From the NCBI RefSeq assembly GCF_022440845.1, contig NZ_JAKNTO010000001.1:682001-746000 (forward strand): a stretch of DNA of 64,000 bases, written 5' to 3'. The DNA is from Ruminococcus sp. OA3 (GTDB taxonomy: Bacteria > Bacillota > Clostridia > Lachnospirales > Lachnospiraceae). Of this stretch, positions 32,008-40,379 are shown in pieces. Positions within the stretch are counted from its first letter, which is position 1, and the number at the start of each line of letters is the position of its first letter. A program made the position numbers and the translations under genes. The notes beneath the pieces are model-generated. The model ran no database searches, was not told where the DNA came from, and saw nothing but the letters and a program-made list of their open reading frames with translations.

Positions 32008-34401
32008 ATGCGGAATCAAAATCTGTTAAAGATATTAGACTCTCTGGATGATACAGGTGTTTATGTTATTAAGAAAGAGAATCGTACGCTACTGTATTAT
32101 AATCAAACAGTGAAGAACCTCCGTCCGGATATAGTGCTGGGAATGACGTGCAGGCAGGTTTTTCCTGACGGTGATGAATACTGTCCGTGCCGGATTATTC
32201 GATACAGTGAAATAATGGGACAGATGGTGACCATCAGTGTCAGAGAAATACAGTGGGACGATGAAATCCCTGCCTGCATGATTACATTGAACCCCCATAC
32301 ATGGGGGAACGAGGAAAAACAGGGAATTGAACAGATAGAAAAAATGTACATGCAGAGTCTCGTGACCGTATTCGGAGAGTGTATCATTGCAAATCTGACG
32401 AAAGATTTTTATGTAAACTGCCAGAAAGATATGCTGTGGACAGATATACCGGAGAGGGGACAATTTGGTATCGAAAATAAAAACTATTCTGCGAAGACGA
32501 TACACCCGGATGACTGGCAGGATTTTGATGATCATTTTTCACGTGATGCGATGCTTCGGATTTTTGGCGAAGGCAGGAGGCGAATAATAAGAAGGCTTCG
32601 GCGCTTAATGGATGATGGTGTTTATCATATGGTAGAATTCATGGCGGTCAGGATTGATCAGCTGGCGAATAATGAATGCTGGTGTGTACTGGTTTTTCGG
32701 GATATTCAAGAAGAATATCAGCAGGAAGTGGAAAAAAACACTGAGATCAGTCAGCTTGCAACAGCTGCCAGACTGGCATTTCAGATGCTGATATCTGCCA
32801 ATCTGACAAAAAATACATATCATATGCTGGAGTATGATGAATTTTCAGTCAAAAAGGCTGCACCCAGCGGAAATTTTGATGAACTGATGGAAGTAGAAGT
32901 TTCGACACTGGATCCTGATTTCAGGGAAGAATTCAGAAGAAAGTTTTCCCGTGATGCACTACTGAAAGCGTTTGCTCAGGGACAAAACAGTGTTACGATG
33001 GAAATGCGCCAGCTTGGCGATGATGGGTGCTACCACTGGAATTCTACACAGGTTGTGAAAGTAGACAGTCCATATACAGACGATGTACTGGAGATTACGC
33101 TGTCAAAAAATATCGATGAGGAGCGTCAGAAGCAGGAGGAGTTTCTGGAGAAAGAGCGGAAGTCAAAACTTATGATGGAAGAAGCGCTTCAAAAGGCTGA
33201 GAGTGCAAACAGAGCGAAAAGTAATTTTCTTTCAAGGATGAGTCATGATATCCGCACACCGATGAATGCTATCATGGGCATGACAGCTCTTGCGCAAATC
33301 AATATTAATGATAAAGAGAAATTGATAGAGTATCTGGAAAAGATTGAAATTTCCAGTAACCATCTTCTGAAGCTGATCAATGAAGTGCTGGATATGAGCA
33401 GGATTGAAAGTGGTAAGATGCAGCTGGATGAGACAGAGTTTGATCTATGCGGACTGGTTCAGGAAGTTGTTTTAATGATGCAGCCTGCGATCCAGCAAAA
33501 TGCACAGAAACTTATCGTGGAAATACCGGATGATTTTCATTCGCTTGTGTTGGGAGATGAACAGAGGCTTCGCCAGATACTGATCAACATTCTTGAAAAT
33601 GCAGTAAAATATACGGGCTTTCGGGGGAAAATCAGGGTCCGCCTGGAAGAACTGACAAAGGATGAGGCGTATATGGGAACGTATCGATTCATCATAGAGG
33701 ATAATGGGATAGGAATTAAAAAAGATTATCTGGAACATATCTTTGAGCCGTTCAGCAGGGGCGACGATACAAGAATTAATAAAATACCTGGTACAGGTCT
33801 GGGACTTACGATTGTGAAAACAATTCTGGATATGATGGAGGGGAAAATAGAGACAGAGAGCGAGTACGGAAGGGGAACCCGTTTCATCGTTACTCTGTGC
33901 ATGATGAAAAAGTACGTTCTGCAGCGGACACAAAAAGAAGAAATGGTAAGACAGATTGAGAATTTCAAGGGGGTTCGTGTGCTGCTGGCAGAAGATAATG
34001 AACTGAATCAACAGATTGCACGGGAGATGCTGGAATTTCTGGGGGCCAGGGCAGATGTTGTAGAAAACGGCAGCTGCGCTGTAAACATGGTGCTGAACAA
34101 TCCTCCTTTCTATTATGATCTTGTATTTATGGATGTTCAAATGCCAGTGATGAACGGTTTTGAGGCGACAGAAAAAATCCGGGCTTCAGGGAAAGAGGGA
34201 ATCGGGGAACTTCCGATTATCGCTATGACGGCAGATGCATTTCCCGAAGATGTAAAAAAGACAAGGCAGGCGGGGATGAATGGGCATATGGCGAAACCGA
34301 TCGAAATAGACCGCCTGAGAAAGGTATTGGAATACTGTGTTCAGTGGAAAAACAAAAATCGCCGGTCAACAGAGAACTTTTATTATGACACCAGCAAATA
34401 G
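32008..34401 (+). CDS. Hybrid sensor histidine kinase / response regulator
   Basis: A 797-residue cytoplasmic-looking hybrid kinase without clear membrane helices. Residues 1-100 form a PAS-like unit with several cysteines (CRQVF, EYCPCR); two further PAS-like repeats follow (MDDGVYHMVEF, LGDDGCYHWNS). The HisKA motif is FLSRMSHDIRTPMNAIMGM, the ATPase has DNGIGIKKDYLEHIFEPF and GTGLGLTIV, and the C-terminal receiver has LLAEDNELN, the phosphoacceptor in VFMDVQMPVMNG and KPIE. The frame opens at 31921, but ATG 32008 follows GGGGAGGAG. A TATAAT lies at 31945-31950. No partner gene is adjacent, so the target is unknown. Confidence 0.88.
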   Translation: MRNQNLLKILDSLDDTGVYVIKKENRTLLYYNQTVKNLRPDIVLGMTCRQVFPDGDEYCPCRIIRYSEIMGQMVTISVREIQWDDEIPACMITLNPHTWGNEEKQGIEQIEKMYMQSLVTVFGECIIANLTKDFYVNCQKDMLWTDIPERGQFGIENKNYSAKTIHPDDWQDFDDHFSRDAMLRIFGEGRRRIIRRLRRLMDDGVYHMVEFMAVRIDQLANNECWCVLVFRDIQEEYQQEVEKNTEISQLATAARLAFQMLISANLTKNTYHMLEYDEFSVKKAAPSGNFDELMEVEVSTLDPDFREEFRRKFSRDALLKAFAQGQNSVTMEMRQLGDDGCYHWNSTQVVKVDSPYTDDVLEITLSKNIDEERQKQEEFLEKERKSKLMMEEALQKAESANRAKSNFLSRMSHDIRTPMNAIMGMTALAQININDKEKLIEYLEKIEISSNHLLKLINEVLDMSRIESGKMQLDETEFDLCGLVQEVVLMMQPAIQQNAQKLIVEIPDDFHSLVLGDEQRLRQILINILENAVKYTGFRGKIRVRLEELTKDEAYMGTYRFIIEDNGIGIKKDYLEHIFEPFSRGDDTRINKIPGTGLGLTIVKTILDMMEGKIETESEYGRGTRFIVTLCMMKKYVLQRTQKEEMVRQIENFKGVRVLLAEDNELNQQIAREMLEFLGARADVVENGSCAVNMVLNNPPFYYDLVFMDVQMPVMNGFEATEKIRASGKEGIGELPIIAMTADAFPEDVKKTRQAGMNGHMAKPIEIDRLRKVLEYCVQWKNKNRRSTENFYYDTSK

Positions 34402-34432
34402 AACAGAGAAGTAACGGGAATTCAGCCAGGCT

Positions 34433-34483
34433 GCTGCAAAGTGGATATTAAGAAATATTATCCGCTTTGCAGCTTTCATTATT
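34433..34483. terminator. Convergent terminator between the hybrid kinase and PucR genes
   Basis: Near-perfect 15-bp stem (34433-34447 with 34459-34473) followed by TTTCATTATT. It lies between convergent coding regions and can act on both strands. Confidence 0.75.
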
Positions 34484-36032
34484 CACTTGGGAAAAAGAAA
34501 CCATTTTCAAGTTCGTAGTAATACATACTGATCAGTTTCGTGGAAATCATCAGATACAACCGTTCATCCGGATCATCCAGGTTCAAATGAAGCATTTCCT
34601 GAATTCGGCACAGGCGCTGATAAAAGGTATTGCGGTGAATATAAAGCAGATTGGCTGCTGTCACTGCGTTACAGTTATTTTTCACATAAGTCTCCAGAGT
34701 ATTTAAAAGCTCCGTCCCATTTTTAACGTCATACCTGTGCAGTTCCACCAGCCCGGGATGACAGAGATGTCGTGGCGGCAGACGACTGGAACCAAAATGC
34801 ATAAAATACTGAAGTGCATACTCGGAAAAATTGTAGCACCATATTGTGGGATTGTACAGTTTACCCATATCATAGGCACAACAGGCCTGCTGAAAATAAA
34901 TTGGAGTTGTCTCAAAATTCCAATATTTAAAGCTGACACCGGCTTTCATCAGGCCATCGCGCAGCAACAGACTGATCCTCCGCTGAATATCAAAATAGGG
35001 ACATTTTGACCGGTCCAGGTTCACGATTGCTACCACGCGTTCATTGTAAGGGAACACAACGCAGGCGGAGAACAGGCTTTCCAGCTTCAGACAAAAGGTA
35101 CTGATATATTTGGGATTACGCTGTTCTGTCAGGCTGTGCATGGAGATACAGCAACAGGTATCCTCCATGTCCCATCCCACAGCATCCAGCTGATTTTGCA
35201 ATTCGATTCTGCTCAGCCTCGTTCCCTCCAGCATGGACTGAATCACGGCGGACAGGCTGTCCGGTACGAAAGATTTCAGTGTGGAGTTCTCAAAACTCAT
35301 CAACACATAGTGGTTAAGATATCCAATCACTTCTACGATGCTTATGTCAAGCGGTATATCCATCTCAAATACCACAAGGATATAATCCTTCCTGCCGTCC
35401 ATGGTACAGATCAAATTATAAGGCAGACGGTCATCCCTGAGCAGGACTGCCCCCTCTATAAAATCCTCTGCCGTCTCCGTATAGACCAGATTCAGCTGAT
35501 TGATAAAATCTGTGGGAAGCAGCCGCATGCCGGTAACAGGGTCCAGTTCCCAGTCCATCAGGTTCTGGGCATTTTCTGAAATATAGTGAACCCGCAGAAA
35601 GCTGTCAAATACAACAAGCGGCAACTTTACAAAACTACAGATCAGGTTACAGAGAAGGTGCGGTGCTATATCCTTTATAATACTGCTTTTCAGATTTTCA
35701 TCAAAAATATCGTAGGTTTGAAAGATATGCAGCACTGCATTCAGCACGACTGGAAAACGATGATCGTCCACACAGATATAATCCACCTGCGCATTTTGAA
35801 AATAATCCTCCGGGATCTGACCCGAGATAATAAGGGAGGCATGGGATTGAAATTTCCAGCGAACAGGAAGCCGCCTTGCCTCTGCAACATAGAGAACCTG
35901 AGGTTCCGGCGCTGTACTGGTGAGCATGGCTGCGCTTCTTAAATTTGCATGGCGTTCAAAAACGGACTGTGATCCTGTAAGAGAAAACTGCTTTGCCAGC
36001 TCGTGCCGGACAATATTCATACTCAGATACAC
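34479..36032 (-). CDS. PucR family transcriptional regulator
   Basis: A 517-residue regulator. The C-terminal 60 residues are the PucR helix-turn-helix (LETYVKNNCNAVTAANLLYI, HRNTFYQRLCRIQEML). The middle resembles a GGDEF-like/GAF region of CdaR/PucR proteins, and the N-terminus is a ligand-sensing segment of unknown type. The start is GTG, eight bases after AGGAGG. It lies 39 bases behind the URO-D-like gene on the same strand, so the two are probably co-transcribed and this protein likely senses the compound handled by the cluster. Confidence 0.85.
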   Translation of the reverse strand: MYLSMNIVRHELAKQFSLTGSQSVFERHANLRSAAMLTSTAPEPQVLYVAEARRLPVRWKFQSHASLIISGQIPEDYFQNAQVDYICVDDHRFPVVLNAVLHIFQTYDIFDENLKSSIIKDIAPHLLCNLICSFVKLPLVVFDSFLRVHYISENAQNLMDWELDPVTGMRLLPTDFINQLNLVYTETAEDFIEGAVLLRDDRLPYNLICTMDGRKDYILVVFEMDIPLDISIVEVIGYLNHYVLMSFENSTLKSFVPDSLSAVIQSMLEGTRLSRIELQNQLDAVGWDMEDTCCCISMHSLTEQRNPKYISTFCLKLESLFSACVVFPYNERVVAIVNLDRSKCPYFDIQRRISLLLRDGLMKAGVSFKYWNFETTPIYFQQACCAYDMGKLYNPTIWCYNFSEYALQYFMHFGSSRLPPRHLCHPGLVELHRYDVKNGTELLNTLETYVKNNCNAVTAANLLYIHRNTFYQRLCRIQEMLHLNLDDPDERLYLMISTKLISMYYYELENGFFFPSE

Positions 36033-36071
36033 CCTGTATTCCTCCTGCCCCGTATATTTTTGACACTACAA

Positions 36072-37127
36072 TTATTTTTCCATACCGGCCCTTTCCCGGG
36101 CATATTTCTTTGAACTGTATTCAAAGATTTCAGTGGTAACAGCCGTATACACCATAGGAGTCAGTGCCTTAAATGCCAGGATCAGTCCCCCGCCTTCCCC
36201 CAGCGTATCGATTACCTGACGCACATAGCCCCGCACTTCTTCCTCTGTAATCTCGGGGTTCTGAAGTACATAGGGATCCAAAGTAAACTGAATTGCCAGA
36301 TTATTTCCGTATTTTTGCTTTACTGTCTTCAGATCATTCATACCCTGTGCTTCCCAGAAATGAAACCCCAGTTCTACCATATAAGGTACCAGAGTTTCTG
36401 TTTTTCCACAGCTGTGGCAGTCCCAGTACAGTCCCAGCTCATGAACCTTATCAGCGATTCTCTTCATGGGTGGTAGAAGCAGTTTTTCAAAAACAGACGG
36501 TGCCATAAAAGTACTGATCTGGGTTCCCCAGTCATCAGAATTAATCAGCAGGTCAAAGGGAGCCCACTCTCGGACAAGTTTCTCCAGAAGAGCAATTTTA
36601 TAATCGGCCACTGCTTCAAAGAACTCTGCCGCATCCTCCGGTTCCTCCAGAAGCCAGCTCAAGGCTTCTTCAGCCGTACACAGGGAGAGCAGCCGTTCAA
36701 ACAGGCCATCCTGCATCACATAACCGGTAATCTTATGGGGATCTGTTTTGGTCCTGGCCTCCTGTGACCCCACAGTGAAATCCATCTGATTCAGATCTGG
36801 AAATCTTAGTTTCTCTCTCCACTGGGAAGGTTTTTCCATTATGAATGTATCGGGTGTCACCATCTGGCCGCCTACCTGATCCACATATGTCCAACTTACC
36901 CCGAACCAGTCTTTTCCATCTGTGCCAAAAGCAGGGCGGTCGAGGTCATGGGGACAGAAGGTCATATCGTTATCAATGTCCTTCATAGGAACCCAATAGG
37001 GAAGCTTATGTTCCATACAGAGCTTATAGTTTTCCTTTTGGGAAATGGGATATGGAAACTCGTGCAGCGCACATGGCTGAGGTACCATTCGAGATTCGAT
37101 GATAAAATTTTTTTTTCTGTTAGTCAT
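36072..37127 (-). CDS. URO-D-like methyltransferase with HxCG zinc motif
   Basis: A 351-residue protein of the uroporphyrinogen decarboxylase superfamily. The segment WDCHSCGKTETLVPYM (residues 235-250) holds an H-x-C-G motif, the zinc-thiol activation site of the MtaA/CmuA corrinoid-methyltransferase branch, and FDLLINSDDWGTQ near 191 is a typical barrel strand. The N-terminal half is cysteine-containing (CPHDLDRP). No corrinoid protein or reductive activator gene is adjacent. The frame runs open to 37418, but ATG 37127 follows GAGGAA. It is grouped with PucR, MFS and SLC13 genes, which suggests metabolism of an imported acid or methylated compound (inference). Confidence 0.75.
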   Translation of the reverse strand: MTNRKKNFIIESRMVPQPCALHEFPYPISQKENYKLCMEHKLPYWVPMKDIDNDMTFCPHDLDRPAFGTDGKDWFGVSWTYVDQVGGQMVTPDTFIMEKPSQWREKLRFPDLNQMDFTVGSQEARTKTDPHKITGYVMQDGLFERLLSLCTAEEALSWLLEEPEDAAEFFEAVADYKIALLEKLVREWAPFDLLINSDDWGTQISTFMAPSVFEKLLLPPMKRIADKVHELGLYWDCHSCGKTETLVPYMVELGFHFWEAQGMNDLKTVKQKYGNNLAIQFTLDPYVLQNPEITEEEVRGYVRQVIDTLGEGGGLILAFKALTPMVYTAVTTEIFEYSSKKYARERAGMEK

Positions 37128-37290
37128 AAGTATTCCTCGCTTTCTGTCATGATAGATATAATGACAGGCATTACGCTTGCGGCATAAACCCGAGGTGTTT
37201 CTAGTTTTATTTAAGCACGGCGGCTTTAAAATGTCAAACCATCGGCTGTCGCTGAGTTTCTGTTTTGCGCAGAAAATACGGTTGATTCCG

Positions 37291-37305
37291 TGTACAGCCT
37301 GTACA
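37291..37305. promoter_or_regulatory. Palindromic operator candidate 1
   Basis: TGTACA-GCC-TGTACA, a perfect 6-3-6 palindrome, downstream of the minus-strand -10 box. Confidence 0.5.
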
Positions 37306-37360
37306 TAAAAAACGATTCCGTTATAAATTATAATAGGTATACTTCCTTCTTTTTCGGAAT

Positions 37361-37387
37361 CTGAATGTACACTCTGCACATGTTCAG
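37361..37387. promoter_or_regulatory. Palindromic operator candidate 2
   Basis: TGTACA-CTC-TGCACA (37366-37380), one change from candidate 1, flanked by CTGAA and TTCAG in inverted orientation. It lies about 40 bases upstream of the minus-strand -10 box. Confidence 0.5.
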
Positions 37388-37516
37388 AAAAAAATAAGTC
37401 ACATTGTGAATATTTCATAATTTTAGACGCTATTATATAATGTTTTTAGGTAATATAGCTTGCGGCGTTGCCTGAATACGTTTATTTCACAAAAGTATTT
37501 AAAGGGGGAAAATACT

Positions 37517-38719
37517 ATGACGAATGATACTGTTTCAACAAAAAGAAAATTAAATCCATATGTTTACATTGTAATCATGGTTCTGTTCTTTATGTGCTAT
37601 GGCAACTGCCAGTATAAGATCAGCCCGGTACTTACCTATCTGATGGAAGGAATGGGAATTGGCACAGACAAGGGCGGACTGCTCACTTCCTCGGTTAATC
37701 TTCTGGGTATCTTCATTACTATTCCGCTGGGTGTTGTAATGAATAAGCTCGGTCCCAGAAAGATGGGGCTTTTCGGAATTACTCTTGTTCTCGGAGGTTC
37801 CGTACTGGGGACGTTCTTCACGGCAAACTTTTATATGATGCTGATCTCTCAGCTGATCGTAGGGGCTGGCGGTGCGGGGATTTCCATTGCATGTCCCTAT
37901 GTGATCGCCTGCCTGTTTGTTCCGGAAATGCGGGGAAAGGCAAACGGGGCCTACATTATGGCGGGCACCCTTTCACAACTGCTGATGTATAATCTTGTTC
38001 CCCGTATTGCAAGCCCCGATAATGTCTCTCCGGCATGGTGGTTCACCAATATCTGGTGTGTTATCATGCTGATCGTATGGCTGATCACCATCACAGACGA
38101 TGTTGCACCGCCGGCAAGAACTGAGGGTAAGGACAGTCCGTCTCTGGGACAGACATTGAAGGCTCTGGTGGACCCAAGAATTCTCCGGATTTTTATCGGC
38201 GGGATGTTTATGATGGCATCTGCTGTTGCAGTCCTCACCATGACTCCCGCATATCTGATACAGACAAAGGGAATGGATGCAGCAGCAGCAGGGTCCCTTG
38301 TCTCGGTCTGCGCGCTGGTAGGTGCGGTCTGTTCACTGCTGGGCGGCTGGCTCTCCGATGCATTACACACCCGCAAATGGCTCTTTGTGATCTGCTTCGC
38401 ATGGATGGCTGTCTCAAGAGTTTTAATCGCAGTTCTTCCTGCCGGTATGGCACTGAATATCTGTATCTGGCTGCAGGGTATTCCGTCCATCACAATGGGA
38501 CTGTTTTATACGGCGGGAAGTGACGTGATTGAAAAGGAAAATTATGCGATGTGCTGCTCTGCGCTGAACACCGGCACTAAGATCGGTTCTTTCTTCGGTG
38601 CCACCATATTCGGCATTATCGCTGCCACTACACTCGGATATTCGGGAGCCTACATGACGTTTGCAGTCGTTTCCATTATTCCAATGATCTGTATGCTCAC
38701 ATTAAAAGGACTGAAATAG
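37517..38719 (+). CDS. MFS transporter
   Basis: A 400-residue major facilitator with about twelve hydrophobic helices. The loop 2-3 signature appears as GVVMNKLGPRKMGLFG, the equivalent of GxLaDrxGrkr. The overall look is of the anion/nitrate/oxalate-formate-like branch. The frame opens at 37460, but ATG 37517 follows AAAGGGGG and matches a short charged N-terminus. The SLC13 gene follows after 19 bases. Divergent from the URO-D-like and PucR genes. Confidence 0.87.
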   Translation: MTNDTVSTKRKLNPYVYIVIMVLFFMCYGNCQYKISPVLTYLMEGMGIGTDKGGLLTSSVNLLGIFITIPLGVVMNKLGPRKMGLFGITLVLGGSVLGTFFTANFYMMLISQLIVGAGGAGISIACPYVIACLFVPEMRGKANGAYIMAGTLSQLLMYNLVPRIASPDNVSPAWWFTNIWCVIMLIVWLITITDDVAPPARTEGKDSPSLGQTLKALVDPRILRIFIGGMFMMASAVAVLTMTPAYLIQTKGMDAAAAGSLVSVCALVGAVCSLLGGWLSDALHTRKWLFVICFAWMAVSRVLIAVLPAGMALNICIWLQGIPSITMGLFYTAGSDVIEKENYAMCCSALNTGTKIGSFFGATIFGIIAATTLGYSGAYMTFAVVSIIPMICMLTLKGLK

Positions 38720-38738
38720 AGTCGGTAGGAGAAAATTC

Positions 38739-40136
38739 ATGGAAGAATTAACTGCAAAAAGAAAATACGGACTTATCCTTGCAGTGTTGATTCTGATTGT
38801 TATGTTTTTCGTCCCGGTACCGGCAGGTCTGACACCCGCCGGTACCCGGACGCTGGGATGTACGCTGGCGCTTCTCATTTGTCTGAGTACAGGTGCGCTT
38901 CCACTGGGACTGACTTCATTGATTTTTATGATGCTGTACTTTGTCCTGGGTGCGGCTCCTTCCCTGACGTCAGCCATCAGCGGAATGGCTGCACCACCGG
39001 TAATGTTTATTCTGGCATCGTTTGGCATGTCAGCAGCAGTATCGAATTCTCCCATTTCCAGGCGGATTCTGTATTTTATGATGAAGATTTTCGGCAAATC
39101 CATTAAAACCACACTGCTGGGACTGATGTTTGCCACGGCAGTTGTATCAGCCTTTATCTCAAACGTACCGGTTACCGCAATGTTTGTAACAATCGGAATC
39201 TCATTTCTGCAGTTGTACGCGAATGAAACAGAGAGAAAGCAGACGGGAAGAACCTATATGATTGCAATCCCCGTGGCTGCCATGATAGGCGGCATTATGA
39301 CACCCGTAGGTTCTTCACCCAATCTGGTAGCAATCTCCACGCTCAAGACCATGGCTGGTTACAGTATCTCCTTTGTGGAATGGGCTTCTTACGGTGTGCC
39401 TGTTGGACTGATTCTGATTCCCGCCGCATGGCTGATTATCACAAGGGTGTTTCCGCCGGCCGAGATGGAACAGGAGCTTTTTGAAGAATTTATCGAGTCC
39501 ACCCGTGTAACAAAAAAGCCGAATCGCCAGGAGGCAAAAATAATAGTGATTATGGGCAGCATGATTGTCCTGTGGATACTTTCATCATGGATCAGCGCAA
39601 TCAATCTCTATGTGGTGGCCGTTTTGGGAGTGGCGATTATGTTTCTCCCGGGGGTTCGAATACTGGATTGGGAGGAATTTAAAAAAAGCACAAACTGGGA
39701 TGTAGTATTTGTGACGGCGTCCGTTATCTCACTGGGAAATATTATCAGCGAAAACGGGCTCAGCACATGGTTTGTTAATACCATATTCCCGTCCAATCTG
39801 GCGCTTCCTGCTTTTGTAATGGTTTTTGTCACTGCAGTTTTTGTTATCCTGATGCTGCTTGTCATCCCGATTTCCGGGGCGTTGATACAGGTTCTGGCGG
39901 GGCCGCTGATCGTAGTGGCGATGAACTGCGGGATTCATCCGGTTATCTTAATTATTACACTGTGTTTCTGTGCCACAAACTGTTATCTGCTGCCGATTGA
40001 CACTGTGCCGCTTCTCGCTTACAGCAGCGGATACTTCCAGATGACTGATATGCCGAAAGCTACAGCACCGATCCTGCTGATTCTGGCACTGCTGTGTGCG
40101 CTGTGGTGTCCTCTGATATATAGTTTTCTAATGTGA
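38739..40136 (+). CDS. SLC13/DASS family anion permease
   Basis: A 465-residue sodium-coupled carboxylate or sulfate transporter of the divalent-anion family. Two inverted-repeat motifs typical of the family are visible: SNVPVTAMFV in the first half and GGIMTPVGSSPNLVAI after it, with the second SNT-like region near FCATNCYLLPIDTVPLLAY. About eleven hydrophobic segments. It is co-transcribed with the MFS gene. The substrate is likely a di- or tricarboxylate (inference). Confidence 0.88.
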   Translation: MEELTAKRKYGLILAVLILIVMFFVPVPAGLTPAGTRTLGCTLALLICLSTGALPLGLTSLIFMMLYFVLGAAPSLTSAISGMAAPPVMFILASFGMSAAVSNSPISRRILYFMMKIFGKSIKTTLLGLMFATAVVSAFISNVPVTAMFVTIGISFLQLYANETERKQTGRTYMIAIPVAAMIGGIMTPVGSSPNLVAISTLKTMAGYSISFVEWASYGVPVGLILIPAAWLIITRVFPPAEMEQELFEEFIESTRVTKKPNRQEAKIIVIMGSMIVLWILSSWISAINLYVVAVLGVAIMFLPGVRILDWEEFKKSTNWDVVFVTASVISLGNIISENGLSTWFVNTIFPSNLALPAFVMVFVTAVFVILMLLVIPISGALIQVLAGPLIVVAMNCGIHPVILIITLCFCATNCYLLPIDTVPLLAYSSGYFQMTDMPKATAPILLILALLCALWCPLIYSFLM

Positions 40137-40166
40137 CTGATCAGTCATTCATACACATCAATCTTT

Positions 40167-40203
40167 CTGCCGGCGGGTTTTACCTGCCGGCAGTTTTTCT
40201 TTA
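40167..40203 (+). terminator. Terminator after the SLC13 gene
   Basis: CTGCCGGC-containing 12-bp stem (40167-40178 with 40182-40193, one mismatch) followed by TTTTTCTTT. Confidence 0.85.
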
Positions 40204-40217
40204 TACTTTCTTAATAC
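40200..40217 (+). promoter_or_regulatory. Possible KdpE operator and kdp promoter region
   Basis: TTTATACTTTCTTAATAC closely resembles the E. coli KdpE site, which I recall as TTTATACTTTTTTTACACC. A TATACT -10-like box lies at 40259-40264 with no good -35, as expected for an activated promoter. kdpF starts at 40290. Confidence 0.45.
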
Positions 40218-40289
40218 TGCTGCGAAAATTCCTAACACCATTTTTAATCCTACAGGCGTATACTTCGACACATAAAGGAGGGATACGAT

Positions 40290-40379
40290 ATGCAAATCAT
40301 CATAGCGGCGATAGGAATTATCGCAGTGGCACTTTTAATTTATTACGTAGTGATTCTAATGAGAGGTGACAATCAATGA
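40290..40379 (+). CDS. kdpF: KdpF, small subunit of the K+-ATPase
   Basis: A 29-residue single-helix membrane peptide ([20 protein letters not shown], then VILMRGDNQ) that stabilises the KdpFABC complex. A strong AAAGGAGGG precedes the ATG. Its TGA overlaps the kdpA start as ATGA (40376-40379), so it is translationally coupled. Length and hydrophobic profile match KdpF. Confidence 0.88.
   Translation: MQIIIAAIGIIAVALLIYYVVILMRGDNQ

Larger units (their letters stand above)
37128..37516. other. Divergent regulatory region without genes
   Basis: A 389-base space between the URO-D-like gene (-) and the MFS gene (+). It contains two similar palindromes (37291-37305 and 37366-37380), a minus-strand TATAAT (37332-37327) without a good -35, and a plus-strand TATAAT (37436-37441) also lacking a good -35. 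Weak -35 boxes on both sides suggest activator control. The open minus frame in it has no ribosome site at its start. Confidence 0.6.

Noticed and set aside
33472-34140. A 222-codon minus-strand frame inside the hybrid kinase gene.
   Set aside because: It lies antisense to a clear kinase/receiver coding region and shows no motif.
37128-37418. A 97-codon N-terminal extension of the minus-strand URO-D-like protein.
   Set aside because: It covers the promoter and palindromes, does not resemble the family, and a good ribosome site precedes the ATG at 37127.
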